DNA of 64,000 nt from an uncultured Treponema sp. (GCA_910584475.1 CAJUBD010000002.1:1-64000); one strand, 5' to 3'; positions 48,336-58,698 are shown, numbered from the stretch's first letter. The notes: generated by a model from the letters alone, not told the origin. Numbers and translations: made by a program.

Positions 48336-49970
48336 ATGATTATTTTCGTCATGGCAATTTTGCTGCTTTTATTTCCTACATTCGCAAGTGCGCAAGTCGT
48401 AAACAAAACACAGCTTATAAAGTCGACGCATTGGGTGTACGATGCTATGGCCGCGCTTGAAACAGAAACCAAACGTCCGATGTTCATTGAAACCGCTCCG
48501 CTCACCGTCGGCGAAATTGAATTTTATTTCAAATACATTGACCGCGAAACTCTTTCTGATTCGGGTAAAGCGATCTATGACGAAGTGGACAATTTTTTGC
48601 ATTCAAAGCCCATAGGATTTTTTCCTAAAGCATTCGGTCTGGCGGTAAATCCTTATGCGAATCTTGAATTTTATTATAAGAGCAATCCTGAAATAGATTG
48701 GTCATTCAATTATTTTTACAAGGACAATTTACTGACTCTGCCAGTGCTTGTCGGGATTTCAGAATATTTTTCGGCGGGCGCGGAAGTCTTTTTGGGCGCA
48801 AATTATGACGCGGCGCAAAGACCTTGGAATTTTACAAACATTCCATTGAGCTATACTGACATGGAATTCAGCCAACCGACATGGGCTTATGGAAGCGTGG
48901 GTGTCAGTTTTGAGAATTGGGGAATGAACGCAGTCGCCGCGCGAGAAGGCTTGAGGATCGGACGCACTTTGCTCGGAAGCATAATTTATAACGACACATT
49001 TGAGACCCAAGCCTTCATTCAGCTCAACGCATATTCGCCTTATTTTAAATACAATATGGACATCGTTCAAGTCAACACGAACAAATATGTATATTTGCAT
49101 CAATTTGAAATGCAATTTTTCAAAAGGCTGAAAGTGATATGCCTTGAAGGAACTTTGATAAACGGTCCGTTTGAATTTAAAAATTTAAATCCGTTTATGA
49201 TAATGCATTCGTTCGGGCTTTGGTCGGAAGATTGGAGCGATGACAGAAAGAGCGCGCAATATATGGCGTTCTTGTTGGAATTTTGTCCGATAAAAAATTT
49301 AAAAATATATGGAATGATGGCGCAAAATGAAATCACCACTTTCGCAGAATCATCCTCGACGACTCCGGACAGTTTGGGTTTCCAACTTGGCATTGACGCG
49401 TATTTTCCATCGAAGCATCGCGGCATGTGGTTTGGAACGCTCGAAGGAATTTGGACGATGCCGTATCTTTACGTCAAGGCTTCGAAAGACAACACGTTTT
49501 ATTCAGACCGCCCAAATATGCATGGCCCGAGCGACACGATAAGAAGTTGGATGGGCTCGCCCTATGGCCCGGACTGCATGGGATTCGCTTTGGAATTTGG
49601 ATACAAAATGCAAAGAAAGTGGGAAGCGAAAATTGGCTACAGCCTTATAGCGCATGGAGAAAAAAGTTTCTCTATGCTGGATAAAGTGAATGAAGATGAT
49701 AAAGAAAATTTTTATCCGAGCGACAAATATGATCATGCGACCACGGAAGAGGAAAAGCAAAATGCCATAGACGACGCAAAATGGTTGCTGCCATCAGGAA
49801 CGGTCGAGTTTACGCATAGAATAAAAATCAGCGGCTCTTACTATCTCAACAAGTACGCACAGTTTAACGCGCAAGTTATGTTCGTTCATGTTCAAAACTG
49901 CGGAAACAAATCTGACAATTCTCAAACGGGCGTTGAAATGGCGATTTCAGTAAAATGCGAGCCTTTATGA
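48336..49970 (+). CDS. Probable outer-membrane beta-barrel protein
   Basis: 544 aa from ATG 48336, chosen from promoter geometry; in-frame ATGs at 48324 and 48327 lie in the -10 box. Signal peptide MIIFVMAILLLLFPTFASAQ with a clear cleavage site. Aromatic residues alternate throughout (YANLEFYYKSNPEIDWSF, ending VEMAISVKCEP), as in large barrels. Similar in plan to Wzi-type or spirochaete outer-membrane proteins. It has no recognised motif. Stands alone. Confidence 0.7.
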   Translation: MIIFVMAILLLLFPTFASAQVVNKTQLIKSTHWVYDAMAALETETKRPMFIETAPLTVGEIEFYFKYIDRETLSDSGKAIYDEVDNFLHSKPIGFFPKAFGLAVNPYANLEFYYKSNPEIDWSFNYFYKDNLLTLPVLVGISEYFSAGAEVFLGANYDAAQRPWNFTNIPLSYTDMEFSQPTWAYGSVGVSFENWGMNAVAAREGLRIGRTLLGSIIYNDTFETQAFIQLNAYSPYFKYNMDIVQVNTNKYVYLHQFEMQFFKRLKVICLEGTLINGPFEFKNLNPFMIMHSFGLWSEDWSDDRKSAQYMAFLLEFCPIKNLKIYGMMAQNEITTFAESSSTTPDSLGFQLGIDAYFPSKHRGMWFGTLEGIWTMPYLYVKASKDNTFYSDRPNMHGPSDTIRSWMGSPYGPDCMGFALEFGYKMQRKWEAKIGYSLIAHGEKSFSMLDKVNEDDKENFYPSDKYDHATTEEEKQNAIDDAKWLLPSGTVEFTHRIKISGSYYLNKYAQFNAQVMFVHVQNCGNKSDNSQTGVEMAISVKCEPL

Positions 49971-50007
49971 GAAATTCTTTTTTTCAAATAAAATATGAGA
50001 CGTGCAA

Positions 50008-51651
50008 TTAATCCGCCGCTAATTTACGCAACGCCGCCTGCGCGGCGTTCTCGCCGTCTATCGCGCTTGAAACGATTCCGCCTGAATATCCTGACCCCTC
50101 CCCGCAAGGGTAAAGGCGAGAAAGGGCAACGCATTCAAATGTCTCACGGTCTCGCAAAATGCGAACTGGTGTGCTCGTGCGAGTTTCGCTCGCAAAAAGA
50201 ACGGCTTCGTCACAAATAAATCCGCGCATTTTCTTGTCGAATTCCCTTATCCCTTCCTTCAGGCGAAACGCGATTTGATTCGGAAGCCATTCGTCAAGTC
50301 GGCTTGAAACAATTCCCGGCGTGTAGCTGACTTTTGGAAAGTCGCATGAAAGTTTTCCGCGCAAAAAATCTTTTAGCAATTGCGCCGGCGCTTTTTGATC
50401 CATACCCGAAGCGTGTAAAAAAGTTTCGTGTTCGAACCAACTCCTGAAATACAACGAGGCTAAAGCTACCGCGCCCGCTTCTTTCGCCTGCTCGAAAAAT
50501 TTTTGCGGAATATCTTCGGGGCGCGTTTCCACGACAATCGCCGAATTGGACCAAGGGGAATTTCGCTTGGCGCAAGACATTCCATTTAAAACGATTTGCT
50601 CGCTTTCGGTCGCGGAAGGCACGATGAAGCCGCCAGGGCACATGCAAAATGTATACACACCCCTCCCCTCGACTTGGCTTGTCAAGCGGTATTCCGCCGC
50701 GCCCAAGTTTAAATCAGATTCCCCATGGAATTGAATTTTGTCAATCAAAGTTCTCGGATGCTCCACGCGCACGCCAAGCGCGAAGGTTTTTGCTTCGAGG
50801 GATTCGCACGCGACTTTTGCAATCCTCTCATAAATATCGCAGGCGGAATGCCCTGTCGCCAAAAAAACCGCGTCACCCAAAAATTCTTTTTCTGTATTTG
50901 ATCCAATTTGAACAGCGCGAATTCCTTTGACGACTTTTTTGCCAGAATTTTCTTCTGTCAAAAAATCGACGCATCGCATTCCAAAATAAAATTCCCCTCC
51001 CAGCGAAATTATTTTTTCGCGCATCGCGTTTATAATTTGCGGAAGCCTGTCGGTGCCGATGTGCGCATGGGAATCGGTGAGAATTTTTTCGTCCGCGCCA
51101 AACTCGCAAAAAATGCGCAAGATTTTTTCAACGTCGCCGCGCTTCGTGCTTCGGGTAAAAAGCTTTCCATCGCTGAAAGTTCCGGCTCCTCCCTCGCCAA
51201 AGCAATAGTTGCTGTCGCCGTCAACTATGCCGCGCTTGGAAATCTGCGCGATGTCGCGCTTTCGCTCGCCAGTGGCTTTGCCTCGCTCGATTATCACGGG
51301 CTGAATTCCATTTTCCAAGAATCGCAACGCCGCGAAAAGTCCCGCAGGTCCGCTTCCAACAATCAAGACTTTTTTCGCGCCATATGAAATGTCCGCTTTT
51401 TTCCAAATAATTTTTCGCTCGAATTTTTCCCGCTCGCTTTCAGTGAATGCTTTGTAGCGCAAAACAAATTTTTGTCTGCCATGTCGCGCGTCAATTGATT
51501 TCTTTACAAATTTAAAATTAAAATTCTTCGCCGAAAAATCGCTTCCGCTTTTTTTCAAAGTGCCAATCAATGCTGTTCGCAATTTTTTCTCAATGAAGTT
51601 TTTGTCGCCTTCTTCATTCGGCTGAATTGTTATCGTCAAATCTAAAATCAT
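50008..51651 (-). CDS. COG2509-type FAD-dependent oxidoreductase
   Basis: 547 aa. A small N-terminal domain (residues 1-85) precedes the Rossmann FAD site KVLIVGSGPAGLFAALRF. GGAGTFSDGKLFTR, RVEHPRTLIDKIQFHG and the C-terminal LYPCGEGSGYSGGIVSSAID are typical of the COG2509 dehydrogenases. The substrate is not known. It is full length and convergent with the outer-membrane protein gene. Confidence 0.85.
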   Translation of the reverse strand: MILDLTITIQPNEEGDKNFIEKKLRTALIGTLKKSGSDFSAKNFNFKFVKKSIDARHGRQKFVLRYKAFTESEREKFERKIIWKKADISYGAKKVLIVGSGPAGLFAALRFLENGIQPVIIERGKATGERKRDIAQISKRGIVDGDSNYCFGEGGAGTFSDGKLFTRSTKRGDVEKILRIFCEFGADEKILTDSHAHIGTDRLPQIINAMREKIISLGGEFYFGMRCVDFLTEENSGKKVVKGIRAVQIGSNTEKEFLGDAVFLATGHSACDIYERIAKVACESLEAKTFALGVRVEHPRTLIDKIQFHGESDLNLGAAEYRLTSQVEGRGVYTFCMCPGGFIVPSATESEQIVLNGMSCAKRNSPWSNSAIVVETRPEDIPQKFFEQAKEAGAVALASLYFRSWFEHETFLHASGMDQKAPAQLLKDFLRGKLSCDFPKVSYTPGIVSSRLDEWLPNQIAFRLKEGIREFDKKMRGFICDEAVLFASETRTSTPVRILRDRETFECVALSRLYPCGEGSGYSGGIVSSAIDGENAAQAALRKLAAD

Positions 51652-51767
51652 GATTTAATTTTAACGATTTGCACGAATCTGCGCTAGAGGATTTTTCAAA
51701 TTAGTCCATCTCAATGCACCTAATTCGTGTAGTCAATCTTAAACATTCCTTAATTAAGAGAGTAAAC

Positions 51768-52366
51768 CACCGGCTATGCCGGTGAGACTGTCAAAGTTAT
51801 ACAGTTGCGGAAATAAAAAGCCCATAGTAGAATCTCAAGTGTGGACCGCGCAAGGCACACACAGGAGAAAGAACTATGGGAGACAATGAAAGTATAAACC
51901 ATACGAAGTATGAATGCAAGTACCACATCGTGTTCATACCGAAGTACAGGAAGAAAAAGCTGTATGGACGGATAAGGCGTGATTTGGGACAGGAGCCGAG
52001 ACGGCTGGCGGAGCAGAAGGAGTGCAGGGTGCTGGAGGGACACATGATGGCGGACCACATCCACATGCTGATGTCGATACCGCCGAAGCACAGCGTGTCG
52101 CAGGTGGTGGGGTACATCAAGGGGAAGAGCGCGATATGGATTGCGCGGATGTACGGAGAGAGGCAAAGATATTTCAGCGGGCAGCACATGTGGGCGCGGG
52201 GATATTTCGTGTCTACGGTGGGTCTTGACGAGGAAGTCATCAGGGAATACATCAAAAACCAAGAGAATGACGACCAAAGGCAAGACGAGTTATTTGACTA
52301 GCCGCAAAGCTTAACCGCTTTGAGCGGTTAACATTTCAAGCCACCACCTTTGGTGGTGGTTAATGA
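51768..52366 (+). mobile_element. IS200-type insertion sequence
   Basis: IS200/IS605 element with tnpA only. Left hairpin CACCGGC/GCCGGTG (51769-51786); right-side hairpins AACCGC/GCGGTT and CCACCACC/GGTGGTGG (52310-52362). Such ends are single-strand recognition stems; there are no inverted terminal repeats or target duplications. Exact ends are estimated. Confidence 0.85.
51876..52301 (+). CDS. tnpA: IS200 transposase TnpA (Y1 HUH)
   Basis: 141 aa after AGGAG. Small Y1 transposase: KYHIVFIPKYRKKK near the start, HUH motif MADHIHMLMSIPP and the nucleophilic Tyr in EVIREYIKNQE. Full length, so likely active as a peel-and-paste transposase on single-stranded DNA. Confidence 0.95.
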   Translation: MGDNESINHTKYECKYHIVFIPKYRKKKLYGRIRRDLGQEPRRLAEQKECRVLEGHMMADHIHMLMSIPPKHSVSQVVGYIKGKSAIWIARMYGERQRYFSGQHMWARGYFVSTVGLDEEVIREYIKNQENDDQRQDELFD

Positions 52367-52537
52367 CTGAGCAACAGTAAATCGCGCAAGTCGTCAATAG
52401 TAAATAGAGCAACTCATCAATAGGCAATTGAGCAAATCATCAATAGTAAATAACGCACGGCAAGCCGTGCTTACGAGTTTTTATTCGCTCGCACTGCTCG
52501 CGTTTCCGTCCGCTTCGCGGTCGGAAAGCATAAAAAC

Positions 52538-52612
52538 TCTCTTACCTATTACCTATTACCTATTACCCATTACCTATTACCTATTACCTATTACCTATTA
52601 CCCATTACCTAA
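52538..52612. repeat. Seven-base tandem repeat (CTATTAC)
   Basis: About ten units of CTATTAC or CCATTAC in a row, at the end of the vWA gene. A short related piece is at 35736-35760. The period of seven is not a codon multiple; it is intergenic. Upstream (52372-52470), looser copies of CATCAATAG and AGTAAATA occur. Confidence 0.85.
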
Positions 52613-52617
52613 TCTAT

Positions 52618-53883
52618 CTACCTTCCTCTCCGCGTCTTGTCGTCCGGCGTGATTATAGCAGAGACGCTTATTCCGCGTTCGGTAGCCGTCTTTTCCACGA
52701 GTTCCTTGGAATATTTTCCGCTACGGCGAGGCTTTGGGTGCGGCTCTGCGTCGCCAATCAAAATCACTTTTTTCGTAGCGTTGTCGCGCCATTCATAGAA
52801 ATCCATGCAAGCGAAGAGAGCTTCGTACACCGCTTCGGGAATGTCGCCGCCTTCCGTTCCGCGAATTTTTATCGAATTCAAATTTTTGGAAAATTCTTCA
52901 AAGTCGCACGTAAAGTCGAACATCTTCACGGGAAGCCCGCGTGTGTTAAAGCTGTCGCCATAGTCGCGGTAAAATAAAAGTCCGAAGCGAATGTCGCCGA
53001 AGTTCGCCAGCTTTTCTTGCAAGCGCGAAATCAATTTTTCGCGGAGCAATTCGATGTCGTCCTTCATGCTTCCCGTCGCGTCGATGGCGAAAATCACGTC
53101 CACCAAATTTTTCGGATCGATTTCATCGAGTACGGCGGAAATGTCGTCGGGCAATGAATCAGGACCTTTAGAATAAATCATCATGTCGGAAATCTCTTTG
53201 AACTTGTCGGCTGCCACGGGATTGTAGTCGTCGGTGAGAACGATTTCCGAAATCTCATCAACTTGCTTTTCTTCGTCTTTTTCATCGCCGGCTCTTTGCG
53301 CGACCTCTTCGATTTCCACTCGCGGAATTTTCCGCCTTTCCAAATCGAACATATATGGATTGTCAAAGTATGTGTCCGCACCACCTGAATAGTCGCAATA
53401 TTTTTTTTCGAACGCGCGGATGTTTATGAAAGTACCTTTCCCGATTCGCACCGTTCCGTGCCTTCCCCATTCATAGCCGTAGACGATTTCGTCGGGAATG
53501 AAAATCAAAAACGCGCTGCCGAAGTGCGTGTCGGCTTGCGGAGTGGAATCCACGAGCGAAAACGGCGTGAAACTGCTGTTCTTGTCGAGCACTTTTCCGT
53601 CAAGAATCCTGATTTCGTCTCCGTTCACAAAATTATATTCTTTCGCGCGGTAAGCGTAACTGTCTTCTTTGCCAAGCGGATCTTTCGTAGTTTCGGCGAG
53701 CATCACAGATTCAAGGCGCGGCTTTTTTCTGATAAAAAGATTGTAGCCGCCTTCGGTTTTTTCGACACGAATGTCATCGGGCGAAACTAGCAAATCCGGA
53801 TTTTTCGGCGAAGCGAAATCTTGCGAAAAAACTTGTGTCAGGCAAAAAACGGCGGCAAATAGCGCGAAAATAAATTTTTCCAT
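52618..53883 (-). CDS. Secreted von Willebrand factor A-domain protein
   Basis: 421 aa from ATG 53883. Signal peptide MEKFIFALFAAVFCLTQVFS. Residues 220-400 form a vWA domain with MIDAS VIFAIDATGSMKDDI, TEGGDIPEAVYEAL and KVILIGDAEPHPKP. Preceded by a beta-rich half and a charged linker. Likely periplasmic, binding a partner in a metal-dependent way. Ends in a basic tail (TPDDKTRRGR) next to the 7-base repeat. Divergent from the hypothetical gene at 53936. Confidence 0.8.
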   Translation of the reverse strand: MEKFIFALFAAVFCLTQVFSQDFASPKNPDLLVSPDDIRVEKTEGGYNLFIRKKPRLESVMLAETTKDPLGKEDSYAYRAKEYNFVNGDEIRILDGKVLDKNSSFTPFSLVDSTPQADTHFGSAFLIFIPDEIVYGYEWGRHGTVRIGKGTFINIRAFEKKYCDYSGGADTYFDNPYMFDLERRKIPRVEIEEVAQRAGDEKDEEKQVDEISEIVLTDDYNPVAADKFKEISDMMIYSKGPDSLPDDISAVLDEIDPKNLVDVIFAIDATGSMKDDIELLREKLISRLQEKLANFGDIRFGLLFYRDYGDSFNTRGLPVKMFDFTCDFEEFSKNLNSIKIRGTEGGDIPEAVYEALFACMDFYEWRDNATKKVILIGDAEPHPKPRRSGKYSKELVEKTATERGISVSAIITPDDKTRRGR

Positions 53884-53935
53884 ATTATCATTTTCGGCTT
53901 TTTTTTTTATAATATTATGATATAATATAAATATT

Positions 53936-55012
53936 GTGGAAACTGAATTTGAAAACATCGACATACATTCTTTTTTTGACCTCGAGAAAATCGAGGACGA
54001 GACAAACACAGAAATCGTAGTGTTCACTTCAAGGCAGCGGAAAATGCTCGACCGTATCCTGCCGCACTTGAAAGCATCCGCTCCTCAACGCTATGAAAGT
54101 TTTTCGGCGCGGCTCGCCCATTTGGCGGAACTTGCGAAGACCATCGCCCACTTTCCTTCCCTGCTCGAACGGCAACGGCTGGTGGGCGGCGAGCGAACTC
54201 CCACTTCGCTCATCGACTCGCTTTTAAAGCACCAAAACGAGGGCGATGCGACGCTCCATCTTCCGTCCAAGGCTTCGCTGGGAAAAAGCTTTCTTGTGAC
54301 GAAAATCCACACTTTCGCGACGCTTTCGAACATCTCGAAAAACATAGGAGAGCCGGAAAGTACAGTCATGGAATTGAAGAACGAGGCGGTCAGAATGATG
54401 TTCTCGCTTTTGGCGGAGGACGTTTATTTGAACTGTGTCTGCGACAAGACTATGGAAACTGATTTGCGAAGGCAGATGGCGATGTCGCTTCTGCTTTTGT
54501 GGGAGCATCGTGCCGACGAAGCCATCGACCAAATCGCGCCGGTTTTGCAAAACGTTTGGATCGCCCGCCGTCAGCTTGCGCCGGCATTCGGCACGATGAT
54601 GGGCACGAGCGAGCTGCTTTTGATTTCAATGCAGATGGAAGAAACATGGACACATTTCATAAAGGAAAGACTTGGCGATGAGATGGTGAGCCATGCGATG
54701 GAAGAATTCCTTTTTGGAATATCCACGGAACAGATAACGAAGCTCCGCTTGATTTTGCGAGAAAAAGAAATCAAGGCGATCGGGCGCGATGAAGTTTCGG
54801 ACTTTCTCGGCGTGCATGTCAAGACTGACGCGGGGCTTGACTATCGCGATTTCTATTCGATGTATACGGTGAGACGCGACAATGCGCGCGCCCGCGCGAG
54901 GCTCGGCATTCCAGGTCCACAAAAAACTTTGGAAGACTATTTCATCCAATTTGTTTTGCAATTCAACAGGGAAAAACAAAAGCGCGACAGTTTTGCAAGA
55001 CTAAATTCTTGA
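53936..55012 (+). CDS. Conserved-looking helical protein, unknown
   Basis: 358 aa from GTG 53936. Nearly all helical and soluble (ARLAHLAELAKTIAHFPSLL, KEIKAIGRDEVSDFLGVHV), with no family recognised. A TATAAT lies nine bases before the GTG and there is no ribosome binding site. It is followed, seven bases later, by the helicase gene, so the two are likely transcribed together. Confidence 0.75.
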   Translation: METEFENIDIHSFFDLEKIEDETNTEIVVFTSRQRKMLDRILPHLKASAPQRYESFSARLAHLAELAKTIAHFPSLLERQRLVGGERTPTSLIDSLLKHQNEGDATLHLPSKASLGKSFLVTKIHTFATLSNISKNIGEPESTVMELKNEAVRMMFSLLAEDVYLNCVCDKTMETDLRRQMAMSLLLLWEHRADEAIDQIAPVLQNVWIARRQLAPAFGTMMGTSELLLISMQMEETWTHFIKERLGDEMVSHAMEEFLFGISTEQITKLRLILREKEIKAIGRDEVSDFLGVHVKTDAGLDYRDFYSMYTVRRDNARARARLGIPGPQKTLEDYFIQFVLQFNREKQKRDSFARLNS

Positions 55013-55018
55013 AAAAAT

Positions 55019-57196
55019 ATGGAAGCAGAAAAAATTCTTTGCAGTTTGAACGAAGCGCAGCGCGAAGCCGCCACTTCGACAGAAGGTTTCATTCGGGTGA
55101 TTGCGGGAGCCGGCTCTGGAAAAACCCGCGCACTCGCCACGCGCTTTGCATATTTGGTGGACGCGATTGGAATCCTTCCTGAAAACATTCTCTGCGCGAC
55201 TTTCACGAACAAAGCCGCCGCCGAAATGCGCGCGCGAATAAAAAAAATTCTCGGCGAAAATTTCGCAGGTCTTGTCTGCACGTTCCACAGTCTTTGCGTT
55301 TCGATTCTTCAGGAAGATTCGAACGCGATTGGTTATCCGAAAAGTTTTTTCGTCCTCGACAACGCCGACATCGACGCGATGCTCAAAATAATTTACGACG
55401 AGCGCGGACTCACTTTGCGCGACAAAACTTTTTCCGATGCGCGCGACATGTTCGAAATGCGGAAGACGAAATTCATTCCGAATTATTACGAAGACCTGAT
55501 CGCGATTCCGCTCGAAACGCTCAAAGAAAAATACGACTGCTCAAAAGAAACAGACGACATTCTTTTCTACGGATATTTGTATCAGCAGAAAAAAACTTTC
55601 GCGCTCGACTACAACGACCTCATCGTTTTAGTGCTGCACATTTTCGAGACGAACGAGACGATTCGTAAAAAATGGCAGACACGCCTTGAATACATTATGG
55701 TCGATGAGTTCCAAGACATCGACCAAATCCAATATCGTCTGATGCAGACACTATGCGCCTACCACAAAAATCTTTTCGTCGTCGGAGATCCCGACCAAAC
55801 AATTTATTCGTGGAGAGGCGCGGACACGAAATTCCTTTTGGACTTCGACAAAAATTTTTCGCCGGCAAAGACAATTTTTATGAACGAGAATTTTCGCTCA
55901 ACGCAAAAAATTCTCGACGCTGCGAATTCGCTCATTTCCAAGAACAAAAACCGAATTGAAAAAAATCTCGTCGCCGCTAAATCTTCGGAAAAAATTTCCG
56001 CTTCAATTCCAAAATATCATCACGCAAAAAAGCAGCAAGACGAGACGAAATGGATTTGCGAACAGATTAAAAAATTGCATGAAAGCGGCGCAAAATATGG
56101 CGAGTGCGCCGTGCTTTATCGTGCGCATTACGTCTCGCGCGGGCTAGAAGAAATTTTTTCGGAAAATAAAATTCCTTTCACGCTGTATTCAGGCGTTCAA
56201 TTTTTTGACCGCGAGGAAATCAAAGACGCTCTTTCTTATTTGCGGATGTGCGTTTTCGGCGACGACCTTTCGTTTAGAAGAATCGTGAACAAGCCCCGGC
56301 GCAACATCGGAAAAACTCGAATGGAGGCGCTCGAAAATTTCGCACGAGAAAATGCGACATCCCTTTTCGATTCGCTTCGCTCCTTTGTGGAAAACGGCGA
56401 TGAAATTTTCAAAGGGACAAGCGCGAAAAGTTTCATAGAACTAATAGAAAAATTTTCACGGCAAGCAAACGAAATTTCCGCAAGCGAATTGCTCGGCGCG
56501 CTCGTCAGCGAAAGCGGATATGAAAAAATGCTCCGCACGGAGGGAAGCCAAACGCGGCTCGACAATCTCGCGGAACTAAAGCAGTCCGTCCATGAATTTG
56601 AAATTTCTTGCGGTGAAGATTGCGACGCGCAATATTTTTTAAAACGCGTGGCGTTACTTTCAGGGCTTGACGCGGGTGGGGGAATCGACGCGGTGAAATT
56701 CATGACGGCGCATACGGCGAAGGGATTGGAATTTCCACACGTCTTTTTGTGCGCCCTCAACGAAGGAATTTTTCCCTCGCAAAAGACAAAGACTCCGTTC
56801 GCCATGGAAGAAGAAAGGCGGCTGTGTTTTGTGGCAATGACACGCGCACAAAAAACGCTTTGGCTTTCCGAAAGCGAAGGCCGAAATTTGAACGGCGGCA
56901 TCCGCTACCCTTCGCGCTTCATATTCGACATCGACAAAGAATTTTTGGAATACACCTCCCCGCTTTCGGAAAATTTCATCGCGACGGCGAAAAGCGAAAT
57001 CAAGAATTTTGACCGCCTGATTCAATCGCGCGAGCAAACTGAAAATTTAAAGGCGGGAGACGGAATAACGCATGCGATTTTAGGACGCGGAAAAATTCTT
57101 GAAGTCTTAAAAGGCGAAGGCGCGTTCCTTGTCAAATTCGAGCAGGTTTCCACGCCGCGAAAAATCCGCGCGAGCGCGGTTAAGCCAATGCTTTGA
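55019..57196 (+). CDS. UvrD/PcrA-type superfamily 1 helicase
   Basis: 725 aa. Motif I VIAGAGSGKTRALATRF, motif Ia CATFTNKAAAEMR, motif II IMVDEFQDIDQIQ, motif III GDPDQTIYSWRGAD, motif V MTAHTAKGLEFPHVFL and motif VI FVAMTRAQKTLWL all present. The C-terminal 40 residues are a Tudor-like PcrA end (HAILGRGKILEVLKGEG). It unwinds DNA 3'-5' in repair or replication. Full length. Confidence 0.95.
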   Translation: MEAEKILCSLNEAQREAATSTEGFIRVIAGAGSGKTRALATRFAYLVDAIGILPENILCATFTNKAAAEMRARIKKILGENFAGLVCTFHSLCVSILQEDSNAIGYPKSFFVLDNADIDAMLKIIYDERGLTLRDKTFSDARDMFEMRKTKFIPNYYEDLIAIPLETLKEKYDCSKETDDILFYGYLYQQKKTFALDYNDLIVLVLHIFETNETIRKKWQTRLEYIMVDEFQDIDQIQYRLMQTLCAYHKNLFVVGDPDQTIYSWRGADTKFLLDFDKNFSPAKTIFMNENFRSTQKILDAANSLISKNKNRIEKNLVAAKSSEKISASIPKYHHAKKQQDETKWICEQIKKLHESGAKYGECAVLYRAHYVSRGLEEIFSENKIPFTLYSGVQFFDREEIKDALSYLRMCVFGDDLSFRRIVNKPRRNIGKTRMEALENFARENATSLFDSLRSFVENGDEIFKGTSAKSFIELIEKFSRQANEISASELLGALVSESGYEKMLRTEGSQTRLDNLAELKQSVHEFEISCGEDCDAQYFLKRVALLSGLDAGGGIDAVKFMTAHTAKGLEFPHVFLCALNEGIFPSQKTKTPFAMEEERRLCFVAMTRAQKTLWLSESEGRNLNGGIRYPSRFIFDIDKEFLEYTSPLSENFIATAKSEIKNFDRLIQSREQTENLKAGDGITHAILGRGKILEVLKGEGAFLVKFEQVSTPRKIRASAVKPML

Positions 57197-57206
57197 GAAA
57201 CGCATT

Positions 57207-58451
57207 CTACGGCAACACGACTTCATCCAAAATTCCGCTGATTTGCGCGATGGCGATTCCATAGTTCGTCATCGGAATTCCGGCGGCTTTTGCCAACGCT
57301 TGACGATGCAAAACATAAGCGCGGTTGAACATGCACGCGCCGCAGTGGATTATCAAATCGTAAAGCGGTGCACCGTTTTCGTCGGTGAGCTGCGCGGGAA
57401 AATCCGTGCCGCGCACAAAATCGATTTTTATTCCAGGCACGATTTTTTTTAGCATGCGAGGAATTTTGATTCGGCCGATATCTTCGTCTTGCGGAACATG
57501 CGCACAGGCTTCGGCAATCAGGACGCGCGAATCAGATTTGAGATTTTTTATCGCGTGCGCGCCTTCCTTGAATGAATTTATTTTTCCTTTCGCCGCCGCC
57601 ATCAAAACCGAAAACGAAGTGAGCGAACTTTGCTTTGGTCGCAATGAATTTATGAGCGGAAAAACTTGGCTGTCGATTATAATCAATTTCGGCGGAAAGG
57701 CGAGCGTCCGCAAAGTCTGCTCGAACGAATCCGCCGTGCACGAAATGGCGATGCATTTTTTGTCGAGCAAATCGCGAAGTACTTGCACTTGCGGCAAAAT
57801 GAGACGGCCTTTCGGAGCCTGAATGTCTTGCGGCATCACGAGCAAAACTAAATCGCCCGCCGCGCACAAATTTCCAGTGAGAGATTTTTCGTCGTCGGTT
57901 TTCGCCTCATCGCGAATTCTTTGAATTAGGTTTTCGATTCCTTCGCGCGAAACCGCGCTCACGCGAACAGGAATTTTCTTTGTAAGCGATTCGATTTTTT
58001 TTTCGGCGAATTCAATTTGTGACTTTGAAGCCAAATCGATTTTCGTGAGGACCGGAATAATTTTTTTTCCGCTTTTTAAAATTTGTTCCAAAAAAGAAAA
58101 TTGCTCTTCGGAATTTTTTCTATTTTCATCAAAAGAATTTTTTTCTTGAAATTCATCCGCGCCAAAAACTGCCAAAATCAAATCCGCGCTCGCCAAAGCG
58201 TCCCGAGTTTTTTCGAGGCGTTTTCCGCCGAGCGTAGTCTTGTCGCAAAAGCCCGCTGTGTCCACAAAAAGCACTGGCCCAAGTCCTGAAATTTCCATCG
58301 TCTTTTTTACAGGGTCGGCGGTCGTTCCCGGCTCGGGCGAGACAATCGAAAGATCTTGATTTGTCAGCGCGTTCAAAAGGGAAGACTTCCCACTGTTCGT
58401 GCGCCCGAAAATTCCGATTTGGATTCGGAGCGAATTTGGAGTTTGTGTCAT
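57207..58451 (-). CDS. hydF: [FeFe]-hydrogenase maturation GTPase HydF
   Basis: 414 aa from ATG 58451 (MTQTPNSLRI), seven bases after GAGG. GTPase domain: G1 GRTNSGKSSLLNAL, G3 FVDTAGFCD and G4 LTKID. The C-terminus supplies the FeS ligands ACAHVP...HCGAC. HydF is the scaffold that hands the diiron site to [FeFe]-hydrogenase, so the organism should make or use H2. hydE and hydG are not in this window. Confidence 0.95.
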   Translation of the reverse strand: MTQTPNSLRIQIGIFGRTNSGKSSLLNALTNQDLSIVSPEPGTTADPVKKTMEISGLGPVLFVDTAGFCDKTTLGGKRLEKTRDALASADLILAVFGADEFQEKNSFDENRKNSEEQFSFLEQILKSGKKIIPVLTKIDLASKSQIEFAEKKIESLTKKIPVRVSAVSREGIENLIQRIRDEAKTDDEKSLTGNLCAAGDLVLLVMPQDIQAPKGRLILPQVQVLRDLLDKKCIAISCTADSFEQTLRTLAFPPKLIIIDSQVFPLINSLRPKQSSLTSFSVLMAAAKGKINSFKEGAHAIKNLKSDSRVLIAEACAHVPQDEDIGRIKIPRMLKKIVPGIKIDFVRGTDFPAQLTDENGAPLYDLIIHCGACMFNRAYVLHRQALAKAAGIPMTNYGIAIAQISGILDEVVLP

Positions 58452-58474
58452 ATCCATTCCTCATTTTTCAAAAG

Positions 58475-58690
58475 GTTCAAATTGTCAAATTCGAGCACTG
58501 TCGAAAAGTTGTCCCGCAACGAAGTGAGAAACAACAATAAATAAACGAGTTTTTGGAAAAACTCAAAGTTAGAATTGCTACGCGTGTTCCTCGCAAAAAA
58601 CAAGGATAAAAACTCGTGGCAAAACTCGAAGCTAAATTGAGCGATGATATTTTTGTCGCCAAATTTAACATTATATTTTCATTTAGTGCC
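58475..58690. repeat. Hairpin-repeat region between hydF and the cyclo-ligase
   Basis: Contains AATAAACGAGTTTTTGGAAA followed by AACTC, then AACTCGTGGCAAAACTCG. Member of the GAGTTTTT family, similar to 38407-38440. No gene is supported here. Confidence 0.5.
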
Positions 58691-58698
58691 GAACCAAA

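Noticed and set aside
52538..52612. CRISPR
   Set aside because: Seven-base perfect tandem units without spacers.
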